Source: Rhizobium tumorigenes (GTDB taxonomy: Bacteria > Pseudomonadota > Alphaproteobacteria > Rhizobiales > Rhizobiaceae). Taken from it: 64,000 nt of DNA. Under the pieces are notes generated by a model. That model had not been told where the DNA came from and ran no database searches. It saw only the letters and a program-made list of their open reading frames with translations. A program made the position numbers and the translations under genes. The DNA lies in assembly GCF_003240565.2 (NCBI RefSeq), contig NZ_CP117258.1:368999-432998 (forward strand), read 5' to 3'. Of the stretch, positions 1 through 8,942 are shown piece by piece. Positions within the stretch are counted from its first letter, which is position 1; every line of letters begins with the position of its first letter.

Positions 1-588
1 ATCAATATCCGTTTGTTGCTGCTCGATCGCCACGTTCACCTTGTCGAGGATCACGTCGATATGGCGGTCCGCATAGGAAAACTTCCCGACAGTGCGATGA
101 TTGCGACCGGGATCGGATCGATGCGCACGGTCGTGTGCGCGAGCCCGGATTTTCTCGCCGGACACGGCATGCCGCTGACGCCGAGCGACCTGGCGAAGCT
201 GCCTTGTGTTACGTTCGATGGGCCAATGCCGTCACCGTCGTGGCAACTCAGGAACCCGAAAACGGGAGCGTCGATTGACATTCCCATCGTCTCCCGGCTG
301 TCCGTGACAACCACGGGGGCGGCAGTTGCCGCTGCGATCCGCCACGTCGGCGTGACACGCCTCCTGCATTATCAGGTGGCGGACGCGATCAAGGCTGGCA
401 CGCTGCGGATCGTCCTCGAAGACTACGAGCCGGAGCCAACGCCGGTGAGCCTGGTTCATGCCGCACGTGGTCAGATGGCACTCAAGATGCGCCGGTTCCT
501 CGATTTCGCCACGCCCCGGCTGCGTGCCATACTTCCGGACTTTTACGAGGGATCGCAGGGCAAGGGCAGTCACTCCCGCGTGTCCTGA
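1..588 (+). CDS. LysR-family transcriptional regulator, C-terminal part (5' end outside window)
   Basis: The frame is open from the first base, so the DNA-binding N-terminus lies upstream of the window. The visible 195 residues read as a LysR effector-binding domain. They include the usual stretch 'VDMAVRIGKLPDS' followed by 'VVCASPDFLAGHG', and end with the conserved 'RRFLDFATPRLR' helix. The gene points away from the sulfur operon that follows, and about 290 bases separate it from sfnB, which runs toward it. Whether it regulates that operon cannot be judged. Family assignment is firm; the target is unknown. Confidence 0.85.
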   Translation: MNIRLLLLDRHVHLVEDHVDMAVRIGKLPDSAMIATGIGSMRTVVCASPDFLAGHGMPLTPSDLAKLPCVTFDGPMPSPSWQLRNPKTGASIDIPIVSRLSVTTTGAAVAAAIRHVGVTRLLHYQVADAIKAGTLRIVLEDYEPEPTPVSLVHAARGQMALKMRRFLDFATPRLRAILPDFYEGSQGKGSHSRVS

Positions 589-874
589 TTAGACACTTTT
601 ACCACCACCTGGTGGGCCGAGAGTAACCGCAGCACTCGTCCACATGGCCATCGCGTGTTTTGTCACGTTCGTTGCCGATTGGCTGGAAAGGACGCTGAGG
701 GCCTGGGCATGGTTCCTTCGTCATATGCTAGCCCGACAGTTGAACACAAAAGGCTATTCCACGCCTTGAAGTGATGTGGAACGGTCGGCCCTTCAATTCC
801 ATTTGAACGATACTGCATGCCAGGGACAACACCGGCGCGGTGCCTTCCGGCACCGTGCTCGAGGACCACCGGCA

Positions 875-2122
875 CTAGCTCCACGCGTGAAGCGGGGGTT
901 TTTCGCCATTGAGAAAGTACTTTCCGAGAATAGAGTATTTCCAGCGGACCGGATCGTGGAGCGTATGGGTACGGGCATTGCGCCAATGCCGATCCAGCCC
1001 ATGTTCGGCGAGGGTCGATCGAGTTCCAGCCAGCTCAAACAGCTTATTGGTGGCCTCGATAGCAATCTCGGTCGAAAGTATTTTGGCTTCCGCCGTAACG
1101 ATCTGGGCTTCGGCCACTGTTTCTGCATTCGGATGGGCCACGGCGCGGTCAATTGCGTAGCCAGCCTTTTCCAGAAGCGCTTGCGCTGCATGAAGGCGCA
1201 GCGTCAAGCTGCCGATGGCTTGAATAGTGTATGGGTCGTCCCAGGCATTGTCGACGCCGCTGTCCACCCAAGCCCGGCTCTTTGTTCGCACGAAACTGAC
1301 CGTCTCATCAATTGCGGCCTGGGCGATGCCAGTATCCACGGCCACCTGGATGATCTGGAAAATTGCCCCATCCGCCGTCGGCACCTCGTACCCTTTGTAT
1401 CCTGGCACGAGATGCGACTTGGGAACCTTCACCCTGTCAAGCAGCACTGTTCCGGACAGTGTGGTACGCTGCCCGAAAGAGGACCAATCATCGATGACGG
1501 TCAGTCCCGGTGCGTCGCGCTCGGCAATCGCATACCATGCCCTCCCCTCGTCATCGAGCGCCACAATCGGCACCAGATGCGCAAGCAGGGCGCCGGAGGA
1601 ATAGAATTTCTTGCCACTGACGACGACATGGTCGCCCTCGTCGACGAATTTCGTTTCGAAATCCACGGCTCGCTTCGAGCCGTATTCCGAAAACGCATTG
1701 CCAAAGCGGACGCCTTTCAGAACCTCGCCGAACAGGAAAGTCTGTTGCTCCTTGTCGGAAACCGTGCGGATGGCCGCAACGACGCCAAGATGGTTCTGCG
1801 CAACCTGACCTATCGACGGATCGGCGGCAGAGATAATCTCGATGACCTTGGCGAGCGTGGCGTAGGACAGTTCCGGGCCGCCAAATGCCTTGGGGACGTT
1901 AATCGACCACAGGCCACTTTGCGAAAATGCATCCAGCTCGGCCACAGGCCATATCCGTTCGCGGTCACGTTTGGCGGACTCCTTGACGAATTCGGACGCG
2001 AGCGCCTTGGCAACCGCAATTGCTTCCACATCGTCCTTGATGATGTGAGCAGCCGTCCTGGGCCTCGGAATTGCGGGAACCGCCTTGGCGGCATTCTCAG
2101 TGTTGACGGTCGAGAGTGTCAT
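875..2122 (-). CDS. sfnB: SfnB-type acyl-CoA-dehydrogenase-like oxidoreductase
   Basis: This 415-residue flavoprotein belongs to the acyl-CoA dehydrogenase fold, in the branch annotated as sulfur acquisition oxidoreductase SfnB. N-terminal, beta-barrel ('FGNAFSEYGSKRAVDFETK') and C-terminal helical domains are all present, and the length is normal. The ATG at 2122 follows a good ribosome site (AAGGAG). It is the last gene of a minus-strand operon that begins with sfnG, which supports a role in releasing sulfur from dimethyl sulfone or a related C1 sulfur compound. The exact reaction of SfnB is not settled in the family; a role in sulfonate or sulfinate turnover is inferred. Confidence 0.85.
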   Translation of the reverse strand: MTLSTVNTENAAKAVPAIPRPRTAAHIIKDDVEAIAVAKALASEFVKESAKRDRERIWPVAELDAFSQSGLWSINVPKAFGGPELSYATLAKVIEIISAADPSIGQVAQNHLGVVAAIRTVSDKEQQTFLFGEVLKGVRFGNAFSEYGSKRAVDFETKFVDEGDHVVVSGKKFYSSGALLAHLVPIVALDDEGRAWYAIAERDAPGLTVIDDWSSFGQRTTLSGTVLLDRVKVPKSHLVPGYKGYEVPTADGAIFQIIQVAVDTGIAQAAIDETVSFVRTKSRAWVDSGVDNAWDDPYTIQAIGSLTLRLHAAQALLEKAGYAIDRAVAHPNAETVAEAQIVTAEAKILSTEIAIEATNKLFELAGTRSTLAEHGLDRHWRNARTHTLHDPVRWKYSILGKYFLNGEKPPLHAWS

Positions 2123-2153
2123 GGGACGTCTCCTTTGTGATGGCCGGTCGGGT

Positions 2154-2948
2154 CTAGACGACGGCGGCGGCTATAGGGTTTTGGGAATTCAGTGCAGTCG
2201 AAATCGCTTTGTGGCCGAGATAGAAAGCCTTGATGTCATTCCGCGCTGCGAGGTCCTTTGCCTTGCCGCTGAGCACGGTAATGCCGTTCTCGAGAACCGA
2301 CGCACGGTCGGCAAACTTTAGGGCGACGGTGGAGTTCTGTTCTGCGACGAGAACCGACAGCCCTGTGTCCCGGTTGATCTGACGCAATGTCCTGAAGATG
2401 CTTTGAACAACCAGTGGCGCCAGCCCCATGGACGGTTCGTCGAGCACCAGAAGGCGAGGCCTCGCCATCAGCGCCCTGCCAATCGCTGTCATCTGCTGTT
2501 CGCCCCCGGAAGTGAGGCCCGCGAGCGTGTGCCGCTTTTCTCTCAGCCGAGGGAAGTGGACGTAGACTTTTTCCAGATCGTCGTTGAGATCAGCGCGTTT
2601 GCTGCCACGTCCGATTCCGCCGCAGATAAGGTTCTCCTCGACGGAAAGGCTCTTGAAGCAATGGCGGCCCTCAAGCACTTGGACCAATCCATTGCGGACG
2701 AGTTCGGACGGCTTCACTTTGAGGACATCGACACCTTCGAAAAGGATAGATCCTTCGGTAATCTGTCCTCTCTGGGCCGGAAGCAGGTTCGATATTGCCT
2801 TGAGCGTCGTTGATTTGCCGGCGCCGTTTGAGCCTAGGAGGGCTACGATCTCTCCACGCCCAACCGTCAGGTTCACCCCGTGGAGAGCTGAAACAGCATT
2901 GTTGTAGGTTGCCTTCAGGGCGCTGACGGTGAGGATGATGTCGGTCAC
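2154..2948 (-). CDS. LivF-type ABC transporter ATPase
   Basis: This is the second ATPase of a branched-chain-amino-acid-type (HAAT) importer, 264 residues. Visible motifs are Walker A 'GSNGAGKST' near residue 39, a signature loop 'TSGGEQQ' with T in place of the usual L, and Walker B 'LLVLDEPS'. Translation probably starts at the GTG at 2948, which has a very strong AAGGAGG site. It lies 31 bases upstream of sfnB on the minus strand. Because sfnG and sfnB flank the five transporter genes, the cargo is more likely an organosulfur compound than an amino acid; that is inference. Confidence 0.88.
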   Translation of the reverse strand: MTDIILTVSALKATYNNAVSALHGVNLTVGRGEIVALLGSNGAGKSTTLKAISNLLPAQRGQITEGSILFEGVDVLKVKPSELVRNGLVQVLEGRHCFKSLSVEENLICGGIGRGSKRADLNDDLEKVYVHFPRLREKRHTLAGLTSGGEQQMTAIGRALMARPRLLVLDEPSMGLAPLVVQSIFRTLRQINRDTGLSVLVAEQNSTVALKFADRASVLENGITVLSGKAKDLAARNDIKAFYLGHKAISTALNSQNPIAAAVV

Positions 2949-3024
2949 GAATGCCTCCTTCGAATGGGACGGCTGTGCAAAGCCGGGCGCACGCTACCCG
3001 GCCGGTTGACGGACCCGCGAGTCC

Positions 3025-4356
3025 TCAATTGGTCGCGGGTGTTTCCCCGGAGGTGCGGACCGTAATGCCCTTTTCCTTCGCATAGGCCTCGGATGATTTC
3101 TCGATGATTGGACGAAGCAGCGCCCAGTCGGGAGCAATCCAGTCAGACACGACATTCCATTTCTTGCCGTCCCACTGTTGGAAAGTCACGTAGCCGTTGC
3201 CCTCGTGATTATCCCAGGAGACGTCAATCGAGTGGAACAGATCTTTGGCGCCCAGGGCTTCGACACGGGCCGGATCGAGCTTCAGATGTTCGAAGCCCCA
3301 GCGCACCTCGTCGCCGGTCAATGTACGATTGCCGAACTTCGCCTGCGCAATGCGGATGGCTTCAACGTTGAGAATGCCGTTGACGATACCGAGGTTGTGA
3401 TAGACGGAGCCGATGCGCTTCCTGTCCTGCAGGTTACCCTTGCCGGCATCGTAGACCGTCTTGACGATTTCCTTGACAACGGGGTATTCGGCGCCCGATG
3501 CCTGGGTGGTGATTGCGGTATAACCCTTGGCGGCGTCCCCTGCCGGAATGACGTCCTCTTCAGAATTCGACCAGACGTTGCCGACGATATGATCTGCCGG
3601 AAAGCCGACTTTGGCGGCCGTCTTCAGAGCCACCGGGTTCATGACGCCCCATCCACGCAGAACCACATAGTCAGGCTTGGCGCGACGGATGGTTAGCCAC
3701 TGCGACTGCTGTTCATTGCCGGGATGAGGTACCTCGATCTGTTGCAGGTCGAAACCGTATTTCTTCGAAAGCAACTCGTAAATCGGTATCGTTTCCTTGC
3801 CATAGGGCGAGCCGTGATAGAGCACGACGATCTTCTTGCCCTTCAAGCTCTCAAGGCCGCCAAGCTTGGAAGCAATGTAGTTCACGATACCAGAGCTTTC
3901 GCTGTAGGGATTGAGCAGCAGCGGGAAGACATAGGGGAAGATGCGTCCGTCTGTGGAATCTGTGCGACCGTGATTGATGGTGATCAGCGGTATCTTGTCC
4001 TGCGTCACCCGGTCGATCATGGCATAGGCTATACCGACGGAAAGCGGGTTCCAGGCCGCCGCATTGGGATGGCTCTTCTGGCGCTCGTAGCATTCGACAC
4101 CGCGCTCGACCTCATACTGGGTTTCGCATTCGTCCCAGGTGAGCTTTACGCCATTGACGCCACCGTCGCGGGTGTTGATCAGGTTGAGATAGTCGATGAA
4201 ACCGCCGAAGAAACCGGTGCCGCCAGCTGCGTAAGGCCCGACGCGGTAGCTCTGCAGCGGAAAATATTGCTCGTCGGCATGGGCAGCCGGAAGCCCGATG
4301 ATCAGCGCGATGCCGGTCGCCATCGCCGCCAGTTTCAGTCTACTGAAAATCGTCAT
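3025..4356 (-). CDS. Periplasmic substrate-binding protein of the Liv-type transporter
   Basis: This is a type-I periplasmic binding protein of 443 residues with a Sec signal peptide ending near 'GLPAAHADEQ' (about residue 27). It is the ligand-binding component for the two permeases and two ATPases encoded around it. The fold is shown by the Leu/Ile/Val-binding pattern, including 'GKKIVVLYHGSPYGKETIP' and 'DYVVLRGWGVMNPV'. It is longer than classic LivK, as is usual for members that bind non-amino-acid ligands. It sits between livM and livF. The ligand is not readable from sequence; dimethyl sulfone or a related organosulfur compound is the contextual guess. Confidence 0.85.
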   Translation of the reverse strand: MTIFSRLKLAAMATGIALIIGLPAAHADEQYFPLQSYRVGPYAAGGTGFFGGFIDYLNLINTRDGGVNGVKLTWDECETQYEVERGVECYERQKSHPNAAAWNPLSVGIAYAMIDRVTQDKIPLITINHGRTDSTDGRIFPYVFPLLLNPYSESSGIVNYIASKLGGLESLKGKKIVVLYHGSPYGKETIPIYELLSKKYGFDLQQIEVPHPGNEQQSQWLTIRRAKPDYVVLRGWGVMNPVALKTAAKVGFPADHIVGNVWSNSEEDVIPAGDAAKGYTAITTQASGAEYPVVKEIVKTVYDAGKGNLQDRKRIGSVYHNLGIVNGILNVEAIRIAQAKFGNRTLTGDEVRWGFEHLKLDPARVEALGAKDLFHSIDVSWDNHEGNGYVTFQQWDGKKWNVVSDWIAPDWALLRPIIEKSSEAYAKEKGITVRTSGETPATN

Positions 4357-4447
4357 TTAGGCGAACCCTTGGTATGGACCGGCGCAATGCCGCTCCTGGT
4401 TGATAGAATGTTGAATTTCTTCTGCTTGTTGGCGATGGCGCCGAGCG

Positions 4448-5491
4448 CTACGCGCGTCGGAATACCGCGCCGACGCGCTGTCGGCCCCTGTCCCAAAGCG
4501 CGACCAGTCCGTCGGGCTCCATGACGAGGAATAGGATGATGAGGGCCCCGAGGATGACCCTCTGGCTCATGTCGAGAACACCGGAATCGAAGATGTCGCC
4601 GAGGAAAAATGCACCCAACCGCGAGAGGATCAGGGGAAAGATGACGATGAGTGCCGCGCCGAAAAAGGCGCCGCGTACCGATGCGAGCCCGCCAATGATC
4701 ACGATGAAGAGTATCTGAAAGCTGCGATCGAGATTGAAGCCTGCAGGCTCCACCGTCTTTAGGTAGGTGAAAGCCCAGAGAACGCCGGCAATGCCGATGA
4801 TAAAGGATGAGATCGAGAACGCCAGAAGTTTGGTCTTCAGCACGGGGACGCCGATGATCCGCGCGGCGGTCTCGTTGTCGCGCACGGCGATGAAATTGCG
4901 GCCTGTCTGAGACTTCACCAGCCTCGCCGTTGCCCATGTTATCAACAGCACGGTCGTCAACGAGAACAGGTAGCGACCGATGCCGCCGTTGAATGAAAGT
5001 CCGGCGATGCTCAGCGACGGCGCATCGATGACGCCTGAAGCGGATTCGTTGGAGAACCAGCTGAATTTCGTGAGTGCCCATTGCACAAAAAACTGCGCCG
5101 CAAGGGTCGATACCGCGAGGTAGAAGCCCTTGAGGCGGAGGCTTGGGAGGCCGAATATAAGTCCGATCGCTGCCGCCGACAGCCCTGCAAGGACAAATGT
5201 CGCGATCAATGGCAGGCCGGGAACCCGAAGATTGACATTATAGGCGGCAAACGCGCCTGCAGCCATGAAAGCGGCGCTCCCAAGCGATACCTGTCCGGCA
5301 TAGCCAGTCAGGATATTCAACCCAAGTGCTGCCAGGCTCAACGATAGAAAGGGAAGGAGGATAGCTTCCAGCAGATAGTTGTTTCCGATCAGGGGCACCG
5401 CCACGTATGCGATCAACAGCAGCGCTGCCAACGGAAGCCTCGGTGTGGTAACCTGCGGCAAGCGATCGGCCTGGGAAAGGACAGCGGACAT
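4448..5491 (-). CDS. LivM-type ABC transporter permease
   Basis: This is an inner-membrane permease of the LivM type, 347 residues with about nine or ten hydrophobic segments. The family's characteristic stretch 'LNILTGYAGQVSLGSAAFMA' lies near residue 60, and a cytoplasmic coupling loop near 'DNETAARIIGVPV' contacts the ATPases. The ATG at 5491 is 3 bases from the end of livH, so the two are probably translated together. A gap of 91 bases separates it from the binding-protein gene downstream. It is part of the sfnG-sfnB operon and should carry the same substrate. Confidence 0.88.
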   Translation of the reverse strand: MSAVLSQADRLPQVTTPRLPLAALLLIAYVAVPLIGNNYLLEAILLPFLSLSLAALGLNILTGYAGQVSLGSAAFMAAGAFAAYNVNLRVPGLPLIATFVLAGLSAAAIGLIFGLPSLRLKGFYLAVSTLAAQFFVQWALTKFSWFSNESASGVIDAPSLSIAGLSFNGGIGRYLFSLTTVLLITWATARLVKSQTGRNFIAVRDNETAARIIGVPVLKTKLLAFSISSFIIGIAGVLWAFTYLKTVEPAGFNLDRSFQILFIVIIGGLASVRGAFFGAALIVIFPLILSRLGAFFLGDIFDSGVLDMSQRVILGALIILFLVMEPDGLVALWDRGRQRVGAVFRRA

Positions 5492-5494
5492 GCG

Positions 5495-6391
5495 TCAGAC
5501 CCTCTCGACAAGCTTCTGGCCAAACAGACCAGAGGGGCGGACTAGCAGAAATGCTAGCGCAACCACATAGGCAAACCAGCTCTCGATACCGCCGCCGAAA
5601 TAATCGCCGATGTAGACCTCGGCAAGCTTCTCCGCTGCGCCGATGATGAGACCACCGACGATCGCGCCAAGGATTGAGTCAAAGCCGCCGAGAACGAGGA
5701 CCGGCAGAGCCTTCAGGACCACCAGGGACAACGAAAACTGCACGCCCAGCCGCGCGCCCCACAGAAGGCCGGCAACCAGTGCAATAAGCCCTGCAGTCGC
5801 CCAGACGGTCGCCCAGATAAATGGAAGTTTGAGGCCCACGGCTAAGGCTGCGAACTGATCGTCAGCAACGGCACGAAACGATAGACCGATCCGGGTATAG
5901 CGGAAAAACACGGAAAGCAGCGCCACCATAGCGGCCGCGACGACGGCCGCGAAAATGTCAAACTGGCTCACCAGCACGCCGCCGAATTCCAGCGGCACGT
6001 CATCAATTCCGAGTTCCAGGCCATGGACCTGTGTGCCCCAGATGAGCTGGGCGGCACCTTCGATGACATAGGACAATCCGAGGGTGGCCATGAACAGCGT
6101 GATCGGTGGCTTGTTGGTCAGCGGTCGAAGGACAGTCCGCTCGATAGCGAGGCCGAGCAGCACCATGATCGCAAATGTGATGACGAAAGCCAGCCAGAAA
6201 GGAATGCCACGTTCGGTGAGGCTGACGAAGGTAAGGGCCGCGAACAAAAGCATGGCGCCTTGCGCGAAGTTGAGCACGCCCGATGTCTTGTAAATGAGTA
6301 CGAAACCGATGGCGACGAGCGAATACATTACGCCGGAGAGAAGTCCGCCGATGAGTACTTCGATAAAAAATTGCCAGTCGACGTCCGCCAT
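5495..6391 (-). CDS. LivH-type ABC transporter permease
   Basis: This 298-residue permease is the partner of LivM. It is highly hydrophobic and has the LivH hallmark 'SGVLNFAQGAMLLFA' near residue 35 and the loop 'DDQFAALAVGL' facing the ATPase. I chose the ATG at 6391 over the TTG one codon upstream because it makes a TGATG overlap with the livG stop codon, typical of translational coupling. Its position in the organosulfur operon is the only hint to its cargo. Confidence 0.88.
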   Translation of the reverse strand: MADVDWQFFIEVLIGGLLSGVMYSLVAIGFVLIYKTSGVLNFAQGAMLLFAALTFVSLTERGIPFWLAFVITFAIMVLLGLAIERTVLRPLTNKPPITLFMATLGLSYVIEGAAQLIWGTQVHGLELGIDDVPLEFGGVLVSQFDIFAAVVAAAMVALLSVFFRYTRIGLSFRAVADDQFAALAVGLKLPFIWATVWATAGLIALVAGLLWGARLGVQFSLSLVVLKALPVLVLGGFDSILGAIVGGLIIGAAEKLAEVYIGDYFGGGIESWFAYVVALAFLLVRPSGLFGQKLVERV

Positions 6392-7293
6392 CAAATACCC
6401 TCCCCTTCCTCGTTCTCGGGAGCGACACCGAGATAGGCATCGATGACGCGCTGGTCAGAGCGAATGGCATCCGGCCTTCCATCGGCAATCTTGCGGCCGT
6501 AGTCGAGCACGGCAATGTGGTCGGACAGATCCATCACCACGCCGATGTCGTGCTCGATCAGAATGATCGTCGTTCCGTATTCGTCGCGCGCAGCGCGCAC
6601 GAAGCCCGCCATTTCCCCTTTCTCCGTAGCGGTCATCCCAGCCATTGGCTCGTCCAGAAGCAGAATTTGAGGTTCCGCGACCAGCGCCCTCGCCAGTTCG
6701 ACCCGCTTCTGCAGCCCATACGGCAATGTCGACACCAAGCGGTTGCGAACATGGGCAAGACGCAGGAATTCGAGCAGGCGGTCGGCTCGCTCCTGGCTGT
6801 CCCTCTCTTCCAACCGCGAGCGACCCAGCCCGGTGATCTGACCAATGAAGTTCGAACGGACCTTGAACGCCCTGCCTGCCGTTACGTTCTCGATGACGCT
6901 CAAACCCTTGAAGAGGGCAAGGTTCTGGAAGGTTCTGGCGACACCTAGCTGAGCTAGTCTCTGTGTCGGCACCTGTTTGTAGCCAACACCATTGATGTGC
7001 ACATGACCGCGATCGGGACGATAGACACCGCTGATGACGTTGAGCAGCGAGCTCTTTCCCGCGCCGTTCGGCCCGATGATCGCGCGTATCTCGCCCGCTG
7101 CGACTGACAGATCGATATCCGTCAACGCCGTCACGCCGCCGAACGAGAGGTTGACGCCATGAAGCTGCAACTCGCCAGTGCGGGGAGCAGTTGGCGCAAC
7201 GGCCGCAAACGCGCCTCGCTCGATGTGTTCGGGGGCTGCCGTCCGGAACGACGGGGCAGCATCCATGAACAGCGGATAGGTTATTGCGTACAT
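6391..7293 (-). CDS. LivG-type ABC transporter ATPase
   Basis: This is the first ATPase of the Liv-type importer. It shows Walker A 'GPNGAGKSS', a signature 'LPYGLQKRVELARAL' and Walker B 'ILLLDEPMAGM', then the LivG-type C-terminal segment with 'YGRKIADGRPDAI'. It carries an N-terminal extension of about 45 residues before the ATPase core, longer than usual. The frame could start at a GTG at 7332 or at the ATG at 7293; neither has a strong ribosome site, so the start is uncertain. It lies 120 bases downstream of sfnG and overlaps livH. Confidence 0.85.
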   Translation of the reverse strand: MYAITYPLFMDAAPSFRTAAPEHIERGAFAAVAPTAPRTGELQLHGVNLSFGGVTALTDIDLSVAAGEIRAIIGPNGAGKSSLLNVISGVYRPDRGHVHINGVGYKQVPTQRLAQLGVARTFQNLALFKGLSVIENVTAGRAFKVRSNFIGQITGLGRSRLEERDSQERADRLLEFLRLAHVRNRLVSTLPYGLQKRVELARALVAEPQILLLDEPMAGMTATEKGEMAGFVRAARDEYGTTIILIEHDIGVVMDLSDHIAVLDYGRKIADGRPDAIRSDQRVIDAYLGVAPENEEGEGI

Positions 7294-7413
7294 TTGCGGC
7301 TCTTCGGTAGGTGCGAAAGGTGGTCTCAGCACGGGTCACAGCAGTTTGTTCGCCGACCAGCCGATCAGCGTTGCCAGGGGTCGTCGGATGGCGACCTTCT
7401 GTACTTCAGCTAT

Positions 7414-8514
7414 TTATTCTGCAGCGATAGCAGCCGTGCTCTCACGCTCTTCCAGCTTCCGGACGAGAGGTAGGACATGCTTTCCGAAGTACTCGACCTC
7501 CTCCTGGAAGTGCAGGAATGCGAGAAGGATCAGATCCGCACCCGCATGCTTCAACGCGACGATGCGTTCTGCCACCTGTTGCGGTGTTCCGATGAGGTTT
7601 GACCGGAAGCCGTCATTGTATTGCACGAGATCTTCAAAGCTCGATTTTGCCCAGTTTCCCTCACCTTCCGGAGAGGATTTGCCGGCATTCTTGACCTCAT
7701 GGCCGAACGCATTGACGGCCTCTGGATTTGCCTTTTCGATAATTTCCGCGAGAACGGCCTTAGCTTCTTCCTCCGTTTCGCGGACGATGGCAAAAGCGTT
7801 GACGCCGACGCGCACGGAATGATTGTTGGCCTTGGCTTTGTCCTGGATATCGTCGACCTGCTTGGCAATCTCTTCCGGCGTATTGCCATTGGTAAAATAC
7901 CAGTCGGACACGCGGGACGCCATGTCGCGCGCAGCACGCGATGAGCCGCCCTGGAAAATTTCTGGCTGCGGATCGAGCGGCTTCGGCTTCAGGGAGTATT
8001 CGTTGAAGCGGTAGAAATCGCCTTTGAAGGTGAAGTTGTCTTCGGTCCAGATGCCGCGAAGCGCCCGGATGAATTCCTCCGACCGGCGATAGCGTTCGTC
8101 ATGGTCGAGCCAGTGCTCGCCGATGGCATGGAATTCGCCGCGGAACCATCCGCTGACGACGTTGACCGCGACGCGGCCGTTGGTCAGGTGATTGATGGTG
8201 GCAATCTGCTTGGCGGCAAGTGCCGGGTTCCATGGCCCTGGCAAAAGCGCTGCAATAACTTTCAGCGTTGTTGTCGATTCGAGCAGCGAGTGGCTGAAAG
8301 CAACGGATTCGTGCTGAAATTCAGCACCGTAACCAGCGGTGAACCGGATCTGGCTCAGGGCATATTCGAAGCCGCTCGCCTCGGCAATCTGCGCGAGCTT
8401 GCGATTATACTCGATCGTCCAGCTCGTCCGCTGTTCGATGTTGGAAATGACCAAACCGCCAGAGACGTTTGGAACCCAGTAGGCAAACTTTAGAGCTTCT
8501 CTGGTCTGCGACAT
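7414..8514 (-). CDS. sfnG: Dimethyl sulfone monooxygenase SfnG (FMNH2-dependent)
   Basis: This is a bacterial-luciferase-fold, FMNH2-dependent monooxygenase of 366 residues. It converts dimethyl sulfone to methanesulfinate and formaldehyde in the known family. It matches SfnG through its start ('FAYWVPNVSGGLVIS'), the flavin-site segment 'VVSGWFRGEFHAIGE' and the 'GTPQQVAERI' region near the C-terminus. It is the first gene of the operon and has a good ribosome site (GAGGGAGA) before the ATG. The window holds no flavin reductase (SfnF/MsuE type) to supply FMNH2, nor an MsuD/SsuD desulfonase, so the pathway depends on genes elsewhere. Confidence 0.9.
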   Translation of the reverse strand: MSQTREALKFAYWVPNVSGGLVISNIEQRTSWTIEYNRKLAQIAEASGFEYALSQIRFTAGYGAEFQHESVAFSHSLLESTTTLKVIAALLPGPWNPALAAKQIATINHLTNGRVAVNVVSGWFRGEFHAIGEHWLDHDERYRRSEEFIRALRGIWTEDNFTFKGDFYRFNEYSLKPKPLDPQPEIFQGGSSRAARDMASRVSDWYFTNGNTPEEIAKQVDDIQDKAKANNHSVRVGVNAFAIVRETEEEAKAVLAEIIEKANPEAVNAFGHEVKNAGKSSPEGEGNWAKSSFEDLVQYNDGFRSNLIGTPQQVAERIVALKHAGADLILLAFLHFQEEVEYFGKHVLPLVRKLEERESTAAIAAE

Positions 8515-8942
8515 TGTGTTCTCTCCCTCAGATCAATTACCCGACAAGCCGGCGCACCTGCTGTATGGAGATAGTCTATCAATCGGATAGAGAACTAAAA
8601 CAAACCTTTGCCAATGGTGGGGGTAAAGGTCTCTTCTCTGCGTCCCTCCTGTCGTATTTTTTGGAATAAAAATCTAAAGGGAGGCTTAGTATGGCTGAGC
8701 CGGCGAAAGGCCGCCGTACGGCTCACGCGCTGTCATTTAGACAAGCGAAGGCGCAGGTTGCGGGTGCTGTCGCCGTGATGTCTTTCCGTGGGGCAGTTCG
8801 ATCACGCCATCTCGAACCAAGGCGTTCGCGCAGGTACGCAGTTCAAACGTCAAACATGCGCGTGCCAACCAAACAACGCGAAAGGGCGCAGCCGAGATAG
8901 GGCTTGGTCTGCAGGACGTCTGACCACTCCCAAGGCTGTTTC
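8515..8942. other. Intergenic region between LysR gene and sfnG; one weak ORF candidate
   Basis: These 428 bases hold the sfnG leader and the inverted repeats at 8570-8590. On the plus strand there is a 69-codon open frame (8691-8900) preceded by AT-rich DNA and an excellent ribosome site (AAAGGGAGG, 7-base spacing). Its product ('MAEPAKGRRTAHALSFRQ' at the start, very Arg-rich later) resembles nothing I recognise, so it may be a gene remnant, a leader peptide or chance. I see no clear terminator. Confidence 0.4.
8570..8590. promoter_or_regulatory. Overlapping inverted repeats upstream of sfnG (candidate operator)
   Basis: About 60 bases upstream of the sfnG start there are three boxes: GATAG, CTATC, GATAG. 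The first two form a perfect inverted repeat with a one-base spacer, and the last two form one with a five-base spacer. Nested palindromes of this kind often bind a dimeric regulator. No protein can be assigned. I did not find a sigma-54 -24/-12 pair here, although sfn genes in pseudomonads depend on the sigma-54 activator SfnR. Confidence 0.4.

Noticed and set aside
602..616. CCACC/GGTGG hairpin after the partial LysR gene
   Set aside because: The stem is only five base pairs and no T-run follows, so there is too little to call a terminator.
776..2140. Plus-strand open frame opposite sfnB
   Set aside because: The product is His/Arg/Gly-rich without domains and mirrors the sfnB coding strand.
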